From Tetracentron sinense (taxonomy: Eukaryota; Streptophyta; Magnoliopsida; Trochodendrales; Trochodendraceae), in NCBI GenBank assembly GCA_015143295.1, contig CM026562.1, positions 10,568,041 through 10,632,040 on the forward strand: a DNA stretch of 64,000 nt, in the 5' to 3' direction. Of the stretch, positions 1 through 12,072 are shown one piece after another. Both the position numbers and the translations under genes were made by a program. How positions within the stretch are numbered: the stretch's first letter is position 1; each line of letters opens with the position of its first letter. The notes below the pieces were generated by a model. The model did not search any database. It had not been told where the DNA came from and was given only the letters and a program-made list of their open reading frames with translations.

Positions 1-97
1 ATTATTTGAATGCTACTGCAGGTACATGCGAAGAAATGATCAAAAAGGCTATATTTGCTAGAGAATTTGGAGTTCCTATCGTAATGCCTGAATACTT
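1..97 (+). pseudogene. rbcL: Plastid rbcL fragment (nuclear plastid insertion)
   Basis: Reading from base 3 gives [18 protein letters not shown] and then [10 protein letters not shown], the RuBisCO large-subunit stretch around GTCEEMIK. Several residues differ from the very conserved plastid protein (a K for R after IK, F for L before GVP, PEY where HDY is expected). The match stops abruptly near base 97 and the following sequence is unrelated. A degraded plastid-derived insert in the nucleus is the best reading; it cannot encode a working protein. It continues beyond the left window edge. Confidence 0.8.
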
Positions 98-282
98 AAG
101 ATCCAAACCCCTGGTTGCATGTACTTGTTGCATATCTTTCAAAGTATGAACTGACTGGATATTACAGTGAAAGATAGCAGAACGGCTAAACGCAGTTGTA
201 GAAATATAAATTCTGATGGCAACAATTTCTGACCACAACTGGATATCATCAAATATTTCTTCTCATCCCATGATTGTCATTT

Positions 283-1601
283 GACCTCTGATATTGATGG
301 GAAGCAAAGCTTGTCCCATCAATAGTGTGTGCTAGTCACCACTCATTTGGTCCGGGTTCCATTCCCGAGTTGAGTGTTGTAATCTCCACCTGCCCAACTT
401 AGAACCAGGGACGGAGCCACAAATTTATTGTAGGGGGCATATTTGGTTTAAGGGACAGGGTTCAGAGGCTGAGCCTTCAAATTTTTTGTTCCAATTTTTT
501 TTTTAATGACTAAGTTTGTGAGTCATTTCATCTATACATTTTGTACATATCTTATCGGTATCATTTTTCCTTGTTTATGGAAGCAGTTATCCCCTTGCCT
601 TATGGTTATGTCCTATTAAATAATATAATATATTTTTTGAAAAATTAAGGGAGCAGTTGCCCCTTGTCCAATGACTATTCCTAATTCATTAAATAATTAA
701 ACAAAATAGTTAAAAGATAGAAAATTCAATGGGACATCCGCCGCATGACTATTCCTCTATGGTTATAACCAAACTCTTGAGTATGGATACAAAACAAGTC
801 TTTTTAACTCTAGTTAACAACTTTAACTTTTAGAGTTAATTTTCTACTTCTAGAAACTGAGGTTAGGTGGTTGAACCCTAAGGATTAGTGAATCTTAATC
901 ACAATCAAGAGGTATTATTGTGGGTTGTAACTGATTCCAAAGAGTCCCGTTATAACAGTAGATGATTCTAAATCCTTAGTAAATTATTAAAAAAAATTCA
1001 AAAGTTGAGGGACACTCACCTGAGATCGAATCACAGCCAATTGCGATTGAACTCGGGAGAGTTCAATCTCACCCACAGTCCAACATGTATCCCTTCTAAT
1101 CCCTATTAATTGTGGTTAATATTTAATAATCCTTGGGGTTCAACAATATGACCATAGTTTTTAGAAACATATTAAAAAAATATTAAACTCTAAAGCATTT
1201 TTAATTCTTAGGGTTAATATTTTTTAATATATATTAAAACAAAACTAAATGTATATTGTAGAACCCTAAAGGTTAGTGAATCTTAACCATTGTTAATAGG
1301 GGTTAAAAGGGACACGTGTTGGCCTATGGGTGCGATTGAATTCTCCCCGAGTTCAATTGCAATTGGCTATGATTGGATCTCCATCCACCTCCATGCCCCA
1401 TGCTATACTATATATATATATATATATATATACATAAATTATTATTTTTTCCTCACAAGTTTGCGGGGACACAAGTCCCCCTTGGCTCTGCCCCTGCTTA
1501 GAACATATACTAACCTACTAACCGGGTTACGGCCTAGCCGCATATCAGTCAGCAAAAAAAAAAAAAAGTCAGCAAAAAAAAAGAAAGACCTCTGATATTG
1601 T
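283..1601 (+). mobile_element. tRNA-type SINE, split by a hAT element
   Basis: The direct repeat GACCTCTGATATTG (283-296 and about 1588-1601) brackets a segment that ends in two A-rich tails (1555-1567 and 1574-1586). Removing the hAT element at 406-1496 and its extra 8-bp duplication leaves about 187 bp, a usual plant SINE length. Bases 343-364 resemble a polymerase III B box (GGTCCGGGTTCCATTCCCG). The A box is not convincing, so the family assignment is tentative. Confidence 0.55.
406..1496. mobile_element. Non-autonomous hAT element, CAGGG-GGAGCCA type
   Basis: The left end CAGGGACGGAGCCA (406) and the right end TGGCTCTGCCCCTG (to 1496) are inverted repeats. Both are flanked by a perfect 8-bp duplication CTTAGAAC (398-405 and 1497-1504). 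Its 1091 bp carry no transposase. The interior includes an imperfect inverted repeat (about 1015-1150 against 1255-1385) made of the TTAACCACAGTTAATGGG-type repeat seen again at 3.4-4.8 and 53.4-54.7 kb, and an AT microsatellite near 1410-1431. Confidence 0.85.
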
Positions 1602-1604
1602 GAT

Positions 1605-3419
1605 ATTGATGGGCTCAACATGTCATGTGCTTAAGTATAAAGAATTTAGGATATCACCTATGGTTATAGGCTGAAACTTATTTTGGACCCTACAATCAGG
1701 TCTGATGTATTTTGAGCGTCAAACTTTGGCTAGTAGAATCCTCGTTTGATTTAGAGCACACGGGAAAAAAGGGGAATGATTTGGAGTTCGAGAGGAAGTT
1801 GTAGCCAGATCAAGTTCCTGTTCATAACTTAATACAATGTGTTGAGAAATACAATAGCTAGGGACTATTGCTAGCTGTAGATACTCTACCGCCAACTGTT
1901 CCTGACACTGTTGGAGACTAACAATGGACTTAATTTCATAACTACTTTTTAAGCTTGTTTTGATTTATCTCGAAAATTAGGCTAAAGGTCCTCTAGTTTT
2001 GGGTTATGCTACTCTTTAAGTTTCCAGAATTCTGTTTTCATCATTTTTAGCACAAAGGCCAATCTAAGCTTACTCCATGCTCAATACCCACAAGAACTTA
2101 AAATGCCATGGGCCATCTAAAATTTTGTCAAAATAATAAAATAAAGAATATAAAAATATAAAAAATAAAAATTCATTAAAAAAGATTAAATTATTATTTA
2201 GTCATGTTTTGAAAGGAAGCAAATCATCTGTGTTCTTCCCTGTGACCATAAGTGTTTAAAGGCCAGGATCAAAGGATTTAATAGTCATGAACAACCATTC
2301 AAAAGATCCTGACCTTTAAACAGTCAGGCCATAAGGAAGAACACTAACGAATTGGTTCCGTTTTGAAACTACTTGTGTCTTAATTCCATGCAAATAGATA
2401 TGTAAGCAATCTTGATTGAGTTTAGCTGTTTGAGGTAAAAAATATAAGTTAGTTTTCTTTTTCGTTACATATTGCTATTTTGGGATAATTTATATTAGTG
2501 AGTTTCTATTTTCAATTTAGTAATTCTATGTTTGTTAGCATGTTACTATTCTGGATGAATGATGCTAAAAAATTCCTAAGCATGTTTGCAATTTCATTTT
2601 TATCTCATAATTAGCATATTTATATTTTTAGCATAATATCCTTCAATATTATGTCATTTAGTTATGAATTTTAATATAGTTTCTAATTTAGTATAATCTG
2701 AATTTAGGAAGTAGGTAACCATTTTTATTGGATATCTAGACTCTATCTTAGATCATTCATTTTATCATTGGAAAGCTTAGAATTCCTATTCTCTCCCATA
2801 ATTAGAATAAGTAGCGACTCTAAATCCTTGTGAATTTTGACATTATTGCGAATTAGAAAATATTTCTATTTGGGACGGCGATCAAAATCCTTTGCTCACA
2901 CTAGCTACACATCTAAAATCAATAGAAATGATAGTCAATGTTGAGTCTTTAGTGCAGTTCATGCTTGACTCTTTTCCTCTGTAGTTTGATCAATTTTAAT
3001 TTACATGTAGTATAGAAATAAAGAAAAATAAAGTATAAGTGAGTTGACCTCCATTTAGGTCTACGAAGAAAACATATTAAGGCGGTGAGGAGCTATCCAT
3101 GGTCTATTTTGAGACATGTTTTTGTTTTTGTTTTTAGGAGTGTCTATTCACTTTTGTATCATTGTGAATAGATTTGTTAGCAATAGAAATTTAAAAGATG
3201 GAAAGCCATAGCTGATGGTGATTTGAAGAGAAAATGGTGGTTATGCTAATTGAAAATGAGGCTGAAGAAAACACTCATACCCTCTCAATGAACTGTGAAC
3301 TTCCACTGAGCTTTGAAGCATTTGCAATCATGGATTTGTCATTAACAGAAAGACACTTGAAATCTCTTTGAAGGAGGTGTTAGTGGTGAATGTAGCTCTC
3401 TGCATCAGCCGGACGGCTT
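1605..3419. other. Gene-free AT-rich stretch
   Basis: I see no open frame with codon-like character and no recognisable protein on either strand. The only structure noted is the foldback at 2230-2344. Confidence 0.6.
2230..2344. repeat. Foldback (hairpin) repeat, possible MITE
   Basis: GTGTTCTTCC at 2230 and GGAAGAACAC ending at 2344 are perfect terminal inverted repeats. The arms continue inward for about 45 bp with few mismatches (CCATAAG, TTTAAAGG and CAGGATC pair). No target duplication could be read. Confidence 0.6.
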
Positions 3420-4790
3420 TCAAGTCTTGTAGTTGGGAGGAGGGTTAACAAAAAAATTAACCAAAGGTATTAATATTTAATCCTAGGGATGCATGAATCT
3501 TAACCACAGTTAATGGGTGTCAAAGAGGAGACGAGCTTGGGAGGTCTGCATGTACATGTACCGCCAACAATACATGCACATGCAGGGGTGGAGCCAGAAA
3601 TTTTTCCTTGGGGGGATCGGAATACTTGTATAAAAAAAACTAAATGAATTTAAGGGTACAGGGGTTCGGGAGTAGCCCCAATATATATATATATATATAT
3701 TTTTTTGAATAATGGGTTCATCGCAGTCATAAAATTCATTAATGTTACGTTTTAGGTCCAGTAACATGCTCCTTTTGAGAGTCATTATATAAATAAAAGG
3801 ATAATAGATTGCGGACTGCGCATCCGGTCCTTATTGGTCCATGCCCTTCTTCTTAACACCTATCAACTGTGGTTAATATTCACTCACCCCTAGGGTTCAT
3901 CCATCCAAACTTGTTTTAAAATTTTTTTGTTTAACCTTAATTTAGTTAAAGGGGGAGCCGATATTCTTTTTGGGAGATCGAATTACAACCAATTGTGATT
4001 AAATTTAGGGAGAGTTCAATCGTACCCATAAGTCAACACATGTTTGTTATCTGTTAATCTCTATTAAAAAAAAAAAGGGGAATTGATAGTTTCTGCTGGC
4101 GTTCTTCCCAACAGGAACGCGTTTACGGGATGCCACATGCTCTTTTAATACCTACCAACTTTGCCTCTTTTAATACCACTAACTGTGGTTAAGATCACTA
4201 ACTTCCATCTAACCCCTAGGGTTCATCCACATATAACCTTCGTTTTTAGAATAAAAAAATATTAACCTTAGTTTAGTCAAGTTTAATCATAGTTCGAGGG
4301 ACTCTATAAGCCACCACATGTTCCTTTTAAAACCACTAACTATGGTTAAGATCCACTCACCCTTAGGGTTCATCCATCTAACATTGGTTTTTAGAATTAA
4401 AAAAAATATTAACATTAGGTTAGTTAAGTTTAATCATAGTTAAAGGAGGTTCTACAAGCCGCCACGTGTCCCTTTAACACCCACTAATTGTGGTTAAGAT
4501 TCACTCACCCCTAGGGTTCATCCATCTAACCTTGGTTTTTAGAATAAAAAATAAAAAAATTAATTAATCCTTAGGTTACTTAAGATTAACCATAGTAGTG
4601 AAAAAGATCCTACAAGCCACCAAGTGTCCCTTTTAACACCCACTAACTATGGTCAAGATTCACTCACTCCTAGGGTTCATCCATCTACCCTTGGTTTTTA
4701 GAAAATTATTTTTAATTAATCCTTAAATTAATAAACCTTAAACAAGGGTAAAAGGGATTAGTAAAGTATCAGTTCCCTTGAAAAAAAACT
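3420..4790. repeat. Tandem/dispersed 145-150 bp repeat family
   Basis: At least four tandem units lie at 4170-4760. Each contains GTGGTTAAGATTCACTCACC, then CCTAGGGTTCATCCATCTAA, then CTTGGTTTTTAGAA, then a TTAACCATAGTTAAAGG segment and a CCACATGTCCCTTTTAA segment. Degenerate units continue to 3420. A truncated end of the CAGGGG-GGAGCCA hAT family sits at 3582. Related units lie inside 406-1496 and at 53380-54740. Confidence 0.7.
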
Positions 4791-4910
4791 GTAAAATAGG
4801 AAAGGTTTAAAATTTAAAATTTCATTTAAGGTGCCTCATTGAAACTGCAAAAATATGGAGAAAAGATTTTAAATTTCATTTAGGGTGCCTCATTGAAACT
4901 GTAAAAATAT

Positions 4911-5071
4911 GGATAAAGCTTCTGATACCCCCTTAGGGCTGAGACCATGCTCTAAGAGCATGGGATTTCAGGTGGGACCTACCATGTGAAATGGGCCCCA
5001 CCTGAATTCCCATGCTATTAGAGCATGGTCTTAGTGGTCTCGGCCCTAATGGGTCTCAGTAGCAAAGTCCC
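4911..5071. mobile_element. 161-bp hairpin MITE, family 1 copy A
   Basis: The terminal inverted repeats start GGATAAAGCTTCTGA and GGGACTTTGCTACTGA on opposite strands. Subterminal hairpins pair CATGCTCTAAGAGCATG and the CAGGTGGG/CCCACCTG blocks. A perfect 8-bp duplication AAAAATAT flanks it (903-910 of the 4 kb block, i.e. 4903-4910, and 5072-5079). The same element occurs reversed at 41201-41377. Confidence 0.8.
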
Positions 5072-5113
5072 AAAAATATAGGCCAATCCTTGCTAGTAGA
5101 GAGAGAGAGAGAG

Positions 5114-6117
5114 TCCGTCGTTTCAAAACCAAATTGTGGAATCATTGTAAAGTTGATTAAATATCTCAACCAGCTCTCATTTCTTGGTTTCAAACTTGTC
5201 AAAAACCAAGTTCTCAACAATCAGAATTTCTTTTAATCAAAAGCCAGTTACAAGCTAAACTAACCAGTGTAAATTCTAAAAGAGATTCTAAAAAGCTCTT
5301 TTATAAACTCTTTCTCAAATATCTGACAGTGATAATGAAGATGATAATGCAGATGTATTATCTACCAATTATGTTCAAGAAAATGAAGACAATTATTACA
5401 ATATAGACCTTAATTTCCAAAGTTGAAGTTAAGTTTCGAAGACTGACAAATTTCTCCTACAACTCTATGATATCTTTGAGAAGAAGACAATGATCATAAT
5501 GAAAGTGATGAATATGTCTGATGACCCATACCACTCAATACTCTTATCAAAAAGCGAATGATGCTATTAATTAAAACTGTAACAAAAGATTCGATTATCA
5601 AACAAGTCGAAAGCCGAATGAAGTGTCAAAAGAAGTCAACAAACGAATGATACTGTGATTACCAAAAGAGACAAATAGTTAACAGTAAAAAGTCAATTTC
5701 AAAAGACAAGATGTCTTATCCCACACCGAAAGCAAATGCAGATTTCAAATTCAGTTAAAACTAGCGTCGGACTTCAAAAGTTTATCAATCTAGTTTATAT
5801 CTAGAATATTTCGAGAATGCTCCTTATGTTCTATAAAAGGCAGTCTCTCTCAAGTTTTAGGTAGAAACAATTTTAGAAGTAAATTCAGAAGTAGTCTGAA
5901 ATATTAGTCTTTTCTTCATTTGTATTTATTTTCCGCTGCACTGTACTCTCCCTATCTTCATTTGTAAGGATACTTCTGTAAGTTTTATTTCTTAATATCA
6001 AACTGTTTTCTTGCATATTTTTACATGTTTTTACGTTTATTTAAATTATATTCACCTACTTGACATTAATAGAAGCTAGTGTGTGTCAAAGAATTATAAA
6101 ATTGGTATCAGAGCCAT
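5114..6117 (+). mobile_element. Endogenous pararetrovirus leader/promoter, copy A
   Basis: This roughly 1-kb block is repeated forward at 11043-12042 and inverted at 9687-10470. It holds a TATA box (5831-5839), a leader, and at 6103-6115 TGGTATCAGAGCC, complementary to the 3' end of plant initiator tRNA-Met as used for priming by plant pararetroviruses. It has no gene. Immediately after the primer site the sequence turns into the complement of the viral RNase H region, so this copy is joined head-on to an inverted coding block. Confidence 0.75.
5831..5839 (+). promoter_or_regulatory. TATA box of viral leader copy A
   Basis: CTATAAAAG followed by CT-rich sequence. The same element is conserved in all three leader copies, as expected of a pregenomic RNA promoter. 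Activity is not shown. Confidence 0.5.
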
Positions 6118-9100
6118 CAGTTTCAACTATTTTAGGTGTTGTATGGTCGCCTATACCAAGGCAAGGTAAAAATTTGACATGAATTTTAATTTGACGAACT
6201 ATTTGTATATACTCATCCGTCCAAGGAGGTGATTTTTTATGAAGTCTTTGATGAAAATGATGACATAATGGTTGAAGATTTTTAAAAAAATCAGCAATAT
6301 AGTTTAAACTACCCAAAAATCTTTGTAATTGTTTTTTATCAGTAATTTCATCAAAAAATTTATCAGTAAATTGTAATGTTCTTTCAATAGGAATAAGAGT
6401 TCCATATTTAATATAATGTCCTAAAAAACATACTTTAGTTTAGAATAATTTCATTTTTAAAGCAGAAAGAACTAAACCATTATGTTGAATTGTTTTATAA
6501 AAATATGTAAATATTTCCAGTGTTGAGAAATAGAGTTTGAATAAATTAAAACATCATCAATATAAACTATAGTAAAGTCGGAAAAATAAGTAAAAATATC
6601 ATTCATCATAATTTGAAATTCAGAAGGAGCATTTTTAAGTCCAAAAGGTATTACATTCCATTCATTATGTCCAGAAGGAACTATAAAAGTAGTTTTATAA
6701 CGATCTTCTTCTTTAATTTTAATTTGCCAAAAACTTGATTTTAAATCAAATTTACTAAATATGATAGCATTATTTAATCTATTTAAAATATCTTTTTGAT
6801 TTGGAATAGGATATCTAATCCACTGTAAAGTTATATTTAAAGCTTTATAATTAATAACTAATCTAGGTGAAACCCTTTCAATTTCAACACTATTATTAAT
6901 ATAAAAAGCAGGACAACTTCAAGGTGAGTGACTTGGTCTAATAAGTTTTTTATTTAGTAGTGATTTGATTTCAATTTTACAATAATTTAATAATTCATGA
7001 TTCATTTGAATTGGTCTAGCTTTTGTAGGGATATTTTTTTCAACAAAATATTTTTCATAAAGTAAAGAGACTTGATGTGTTTTACGATGCAAAAAAGCAT
7101 TTGGAATATCACTACATACAGTTCGTAATTTTTGTTGAAATTGATAAATTTTATTTTAAAGTTCTGGATCTGTTAATTGTTTTATAATATGTTGAATTTT
7201 AACTTCTTGTTTTAAATACATAATTTGTTTTTGATTTTGATTAATTAAGTTGATTGAATAAGAAACAAAATTATTTAAAAGATTAATTTTTTTTTCCTTT
7301 GGAGAAGTAATAAATTCAAAAATTATTTCTTTGCCTAATAGTGTTGATGTAATTCATTTGTCTGTTACCATAAAAGGTTGTATAAGAGTTAAAAATGGAG
7401 TACCAAGAATTAATCATTGGGTGAGATTTTTAACAAGTATAAAAGTTGTATTAATACAAATACATTTAATACAAATTTGAGCAATTGATAATTTATATTG
7501 GATTTCCATTTGAAAAACACTAGCTGTATTAAGTGTTTCAATTGTTTTTTCAAAAAAGATTGTAAGAATTAATTCTTCATTTATACAATTTAAATTTACA
7601 CCAGAATCAATCAGGGCGATTGTATATAAATTAAATGAGTGATTTATAACAAGTGTAACTTCAACTTACCATTTTTGAAAATTAATTTTAGTGATGAAGT
7701 CAATATAATTTGAATTATTATTAGGCTCATTTGTATCATTTTTATTTTGAATTTGATTATCATGTTTAAGTTGTAAAAATCAATTTATCAGTTTGTAAAG
7801 TTTTAATTTCTGATTTAAGTTGAGAAATTTCTTGTTGAAGATTTTGCATTGTTACAAATTTAATGAATTTAGAATTTGGATTTGCATTATCTAAATATTT
7901 TTGTAGAAAGGAAATTTGAGACAAATTATTAAATTGTAAGGGTTTTTGTAAGTGAGTTAAATATTCATATTTTTGTTGACAATCAGTAATTTGATCAGCA
8001 TACTTTATAAATTTTATAGGATTAATATTATTATTTTGTCTATGTTGTAGAATCATATTAATTTATTTCGATTTTAATAAATACATTTTTTGTTGATCAT
8101 TTATTAAATTATTATTAACTTGTGAACTATTAATTTTGTCTAAAATTAGATAATTATTTATCTCAGACATATATTTATTAGAAATTTGAAGATAAAAAGA
8201 TTTGATTTTTCTTTTATAAATTGTTTTAGTATATCTGTTCTTATTTTTATAATAGTTATGATATTTATGTCGTTTTGTATTTTGACAATAACATTTTGAT
8301 GGATAAATTTGTAAATGTTTGTTTTTTTATGTAGAGATTAAAAGTTGATTATTTTGACTTGTTAATGATTTTAAAATAATATTATTATGAATTTGCTTAT
8401 TAAGTTTACTTAAATGCCATTGAAACATATTATTATTGCTAAATAAATTTGTAGGAGATATAAAAGGAATTTTAGAATGATATGATGAAACATATATTAT
8501 TTTAGAATTATTTGATGTACTTGTTGTAGACGTTTGTAGAAGAGGTTTATAGGTATCTCTGTGTGCTATAGAAATGTCATCATTAAATTATTTAGGTTCT
8601 TTAAATTTTTTAGCTATAGTAGTTTCTACTATGTTATTATTAATTAAAGAAGAAGAATGAATCTTCTCGTTTTCCAAAGTATCAATAGTAGAAAGAGAAC
8701 AAATATTACTATTTAGAGTATTATCTTCTATTTTATTAATTTGTAAAAGTAAAGATGTATCACATATAGTCGTTGCTTTTTAAGTGGAGTAATTTTAAGT
8801 GGAGTAGGAGATTGATGAGAAATGTTAGAAGAGTCTCCGGATTTTTTTGTTTTAGAATTTAAATTATGAAATGGGTAAGAAATATTATTTAGAGAAACAT
8901 ATGATTCAAACCAAGTAAAGAAGAAAACTTGTTTTTGAATTTTATTTAGAAATTTATAATATCATTGCAAATAGTCTAGTGCTTGTTTTTTTGGTAAATG
9001 TCTTAAAATGCCATTTTCGTTGGTCTTTATTATCAAGAAACATAAAATTAGCATTTAGATAAGGTTTATCTATAATAAAAGTATTAGTTTGTGATAATTT

Positions 9101-9686
9101 TGGTAAAGAATGTTAATTTTTGAAAACATAATAGATAAAAGATTATTAGGAAGATGTAAAGTATTGAGGTTTGAACTAATTTGATTATTTGTTTTAAGAT
9201 TTTCATGACTTATAATAGTAGGATGAAGAAAACTATTATTATTGTTATACTTATTATAATAATTATTAGTATTAGAATCATCATAATCTAAATTATCTCT
9301 ATTATTATAATCATAGTCAAGATTAAATTCAAAATCATCATTATTTGTGTAGTTGATATTATTGGAGTTAGAATTATCATGATATGCATAGTTACTACTA
9401 CTATGTTCCTTAACAAAAACAGAAAAGAGGTGCGAAAAGCTAAAAAAAAGGAGTCATAGACATAGATCTGAAAGAGAGATGCGGATTTTACCTAAGGGTC
9501 TCCTTAAGGTTCAGGGAATCACACTACTGTTCAGGAAATCACATTATCTGTTAACCAACGAATTCACTCTCTTTGGGTCTTACTACCATGACACAAATAG
9601 TAAAGTGACTTTAATAAGAGTATAGTAACTTTAACAGTCGGGTGCTCTAGGTTAAGACGAACATACTATTCCTCACCATGACTTTG
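6118..9686 (-). pseudogene. Endogenous caulimovirid polyprotein remnant (Florendovirus/Petuvirus-like)
   Basis: Read on the minus strand from about 9650 to 6090 this is a decayed plant pararetrovirus polyprotein. In order: an Asn-rich, low-complexity segment (about 9440-9150); a coat-protein-like Lys/Asn-rich region with a degraded Cys/His cluster near 8290-8250; a region predicted coiled (7766-8056); an aspartic protease motif DSG near 7600; a reverse transcriptase with YIDDVL near 6546-6566; and the start of RNase H, ending at the joint near 6105. Stops and frameshifts break it throughout, including between protease and RT and inside RT, so it cannot be expressed whole. The residues after the RT catalytic box fit Caulimoviridae rather than Ty3-gypsy. 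The genus assignment is by general resemblance only. Confidence 0.75.
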
Positions 9687-10470
9687 ATACCAATTTTACA
9701 GTTCTTTGACACACAATATCTTCTATTAATGTTAAGTAGGCGAATATAATTTAAACAAACATAAAAACATGTAAAAATATGCAAAAAAACAGTTTGATAT
9801 TAAGAAATAAAACTTACAAAAGTATACTTACAAAGAGAGAGAGTACAGTGCAGCGGAAAATAAATATAAAGGAAGAAAATACTAATATTTCAGACTACTT
9901 CTAAAATTGCTTCTACCTAAAACTTGAGAGAGACTGTCTTTTATAGAACATAAGAAGCATTCTCAAAATAAACTAAATTGGATAAGCTTTTGAAGTTTGA
10001 CACTAGTTTGAATTGAATTTAAAATCCGCATTTGCTTTCGGTGTGAGATAAGACTTCTTATCTTTTGAAATTGACTTTTTACTATTCACTGTTTGTCTCT
10101 TTTGGTAATCACAGTATGCGCATCATCATTCGTTTGTTGACTTATTTTGAAACACCATTCGCATTTTGACTTATTTGATAATCGAATCTTTTGTCACAGT
10201 CTTAATTCATAGCATCATTCGTTTTTTTATAAGAGTATTGAGTGGTATGAGTTATCAAACATATTTATCACTTTCATCATGATCATTGTCTTCTTCTCAA
10301 AGATACCATAAATTTGTAGGAGAAATTTATCAGAGTCTTCAAGCTATTTGATTTAAATGAAACTTAACTTCAAGTTTGGAAATTAAGGTCAATATTGTAA
10401 CAATCGTTTTCATTTTCTTGGGCATAATTGGTAGATGATACATCTGCATTATCATCTTCATTATCACTGA
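9687..10470 (-). mobile_element. Endogenous pararetrovirus leader, copy B (inverted)
   Basis: This is the reverse complement of copies A and C. It is contiguous, on the same strand, with the coding block at 6118-9686, in the natural order leader, primer site, polyprotein. The primer site (minus strand, about 9686-9698) is TGGTATCAAAGTC, two changes from copy A. The homology to the other leaders stops near 10470. Confidence 0.7.
9938..9946 (-). promoter_or_regulatory. TATA box of viral leader copy B
   Basis: Minus-strand CTATAAAAG, equivalent to the boxes at 5831 and 11785. It would drive transcription toward the viral coding block. Confidence 0.45.
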
Positions 10471-10564
10471 CAAAACCAAGAGATCTTTATTTTCCCATTC
10501 TCTTTCATTTCTTTTTAACTTTTTCTCTTACTTGGATTACCTCTTAGGACTTTCATATTATACC

Positions 10565-11004
10565 TAGGGCTATATTCGGGCCGGGCTTGACCGGGCTTGA
10601 ATAAGTTTGATCGAGGCCCGAAGCCCGGCTCGGCCCGAAATCATGTTTGATTGTGCGGCCCGAAAAAAAAACTTGGCTTAAAGCCCGGCTCGGCCTGAAT
10701 TGACTCAAGCTCAAGCCGGGCTTGGCTTGGCTTGAATCCTTTTTTTTTAAAATAATAAAATTTTATATTATTTATATATATAATAATGATATATATATAT
10801 TTTAATAATATTCGAGCCGAGCCGAACCTCAATCGAGCCGGGCCGAGCCGCACAAGGGTTGGCTTGAGCTCGGCTTGAATTAGATTTCGGGCTTTTTTTT
10901 AGGCTTGGCTTGGCTTGAATTAGCTTTCGGGCTGGGCTGATCTCGGGCCAAGCCAGGCCGAGCCGAGTCACACCAACGAGCCGATCGGGCTTTGTACAGC
11001 CCTA
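10565..11004. mobile_element. 440-bp hAT MITE nested in the pararetrovirus locus
   Basis: The ends TAGGGCTATATTCGGGCC and, on the other strand, TAGGGCTGTACAAAGCCC are inverted repeats. The flanks ATTATACC (10557-10564) and ATTATATC (11005-11012) are an 8-bp duplication with one change. The interior is built of CGGGCTTG/CTCGGCC repeats around an AT-rich core. Confidence 0.75.
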
Positions 11005-11042
11005 ATTATATCCCTTGAAACTGAATATTATCCTTTTTTATT

Positions 11043-12041
11043 TGTCCGTCGTTTCAAAACCAAATTGTGGAATCGTTGTAAAGTGGATCAAATATCTCAA
11101 CCAACTCTCATTTCTTGGTTTCAAACTCGTCAAAAACTAAGTTATCAACAATCAGAATTTCTTTTAATCAAAAGTTAGTTACAAGCCAAACTAGCCGGTG
11201 TAAATTCTAAAAGAGATTTTAAAAAAGCTCTTTTAGAAGCTCTTTCTCAAATATCTGATAGTGATAATGAAGATGATAATGCAGATGTATCATCTACTAA
11301 TTATGCCAAAGAAAATGAAGACTGTTACAATATTGACCTTAATTTCCAAAGTTGAAGTTAAGTTTCGTTTCAATCAAACAGCTTGAAGACTCTGACAAAT
11401 TTCTCCTACAACTCTCTATAATATCTTTGAGAAGAAGACAATGATCATGATGAAAGTGATGAATATGTCTGATGACTCATATCACTTAATATTCTTATAA
11501 AAAAGTGAATGATGCTATGAATTAAGATTGTGACAAAATATTCGATTATCAAATAAGTCAAAAGGCGAATGATATTTGAAAAGAAGTCAACAAATGAATG
11601 ATGCTGTGTGATTACCAAAAAAGACAAACAGTGAACAGTAAAAAGTCAATTTCAAAAGACAAGATATCTTATCCCACACCGAAAGCAAATGCGGATTTCA
11701 AATCCAGTTCAAACTAGTGCCGAACTTTAAAAGCTTATCCAATTTAGTTTATGTCTAGAATATTTCAAGAATGCTCCTTATGTTCTATAAAAAGCAGTAT
11801 CTCTCAAGTTTTAGATAGAAAAAATTTTAGAAGTAATTTCAGAAGTAGTCTTAAATATTAGTCTTTTCTTCCTTTGTATTTATTTTCCGCTGCACTGTAC
11901 TCTCTCTCTCTCCCTTTGTAAGTATACTTCTATAAATTTTATTTCTTAATATCAAACTGTTTTCTTGCATATTTTTACGTTTGTTTAAATTATATTCACC
12001 TACTTAACATTAATAGAAGCTAGTGTGTGTCGAAGAACTGT

Positions 12042-12042
<1 letters not shown>
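11043..12042 (+). mobile_element. Endogenous pararetrovirus leader, copy C
   Basis: Direct repeat of 5114-6105 over about 1 kb, from GTCCGTCGTTTCAAAACC to GTGTGTCGAAGAACTGTAA, with scattered substitutions. It ends just before the primer site, in an AG microsatellite (12047-12072). It lies about 0.8 kb past the SPP stop codon and points toward the SPP gene, antisense to it. Confidence 0.75.
11785..11794 (+). promoter_or_regulatory. TATA box of viral leader copy C
   Basis: CTATAAAAAG at the position equivalent to the boxes in copies A and B. If active it would produce transcripts antisense to SPP. Confidence 0.4.

Positions 12043-12072
<30 letters not shown>

Noticed and set aside
1..238. Minus-strand 78-codon ORF
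   Set aside because: Its 5' half is the antisense of rbcL; the rest has no recognisable protein.
6103..6115. Primer binding site of an LTR retrotransposon
   Set aside because: No LTR boundary precedes it; the leader with TATA box and the RT type fit a pararetrovirus instead.
7766..8056. Possible small host coiled-coil protein
   Set aside because: It lies in order with viral protease and RT on the same strand and is part of the decayed viral polyprotein.
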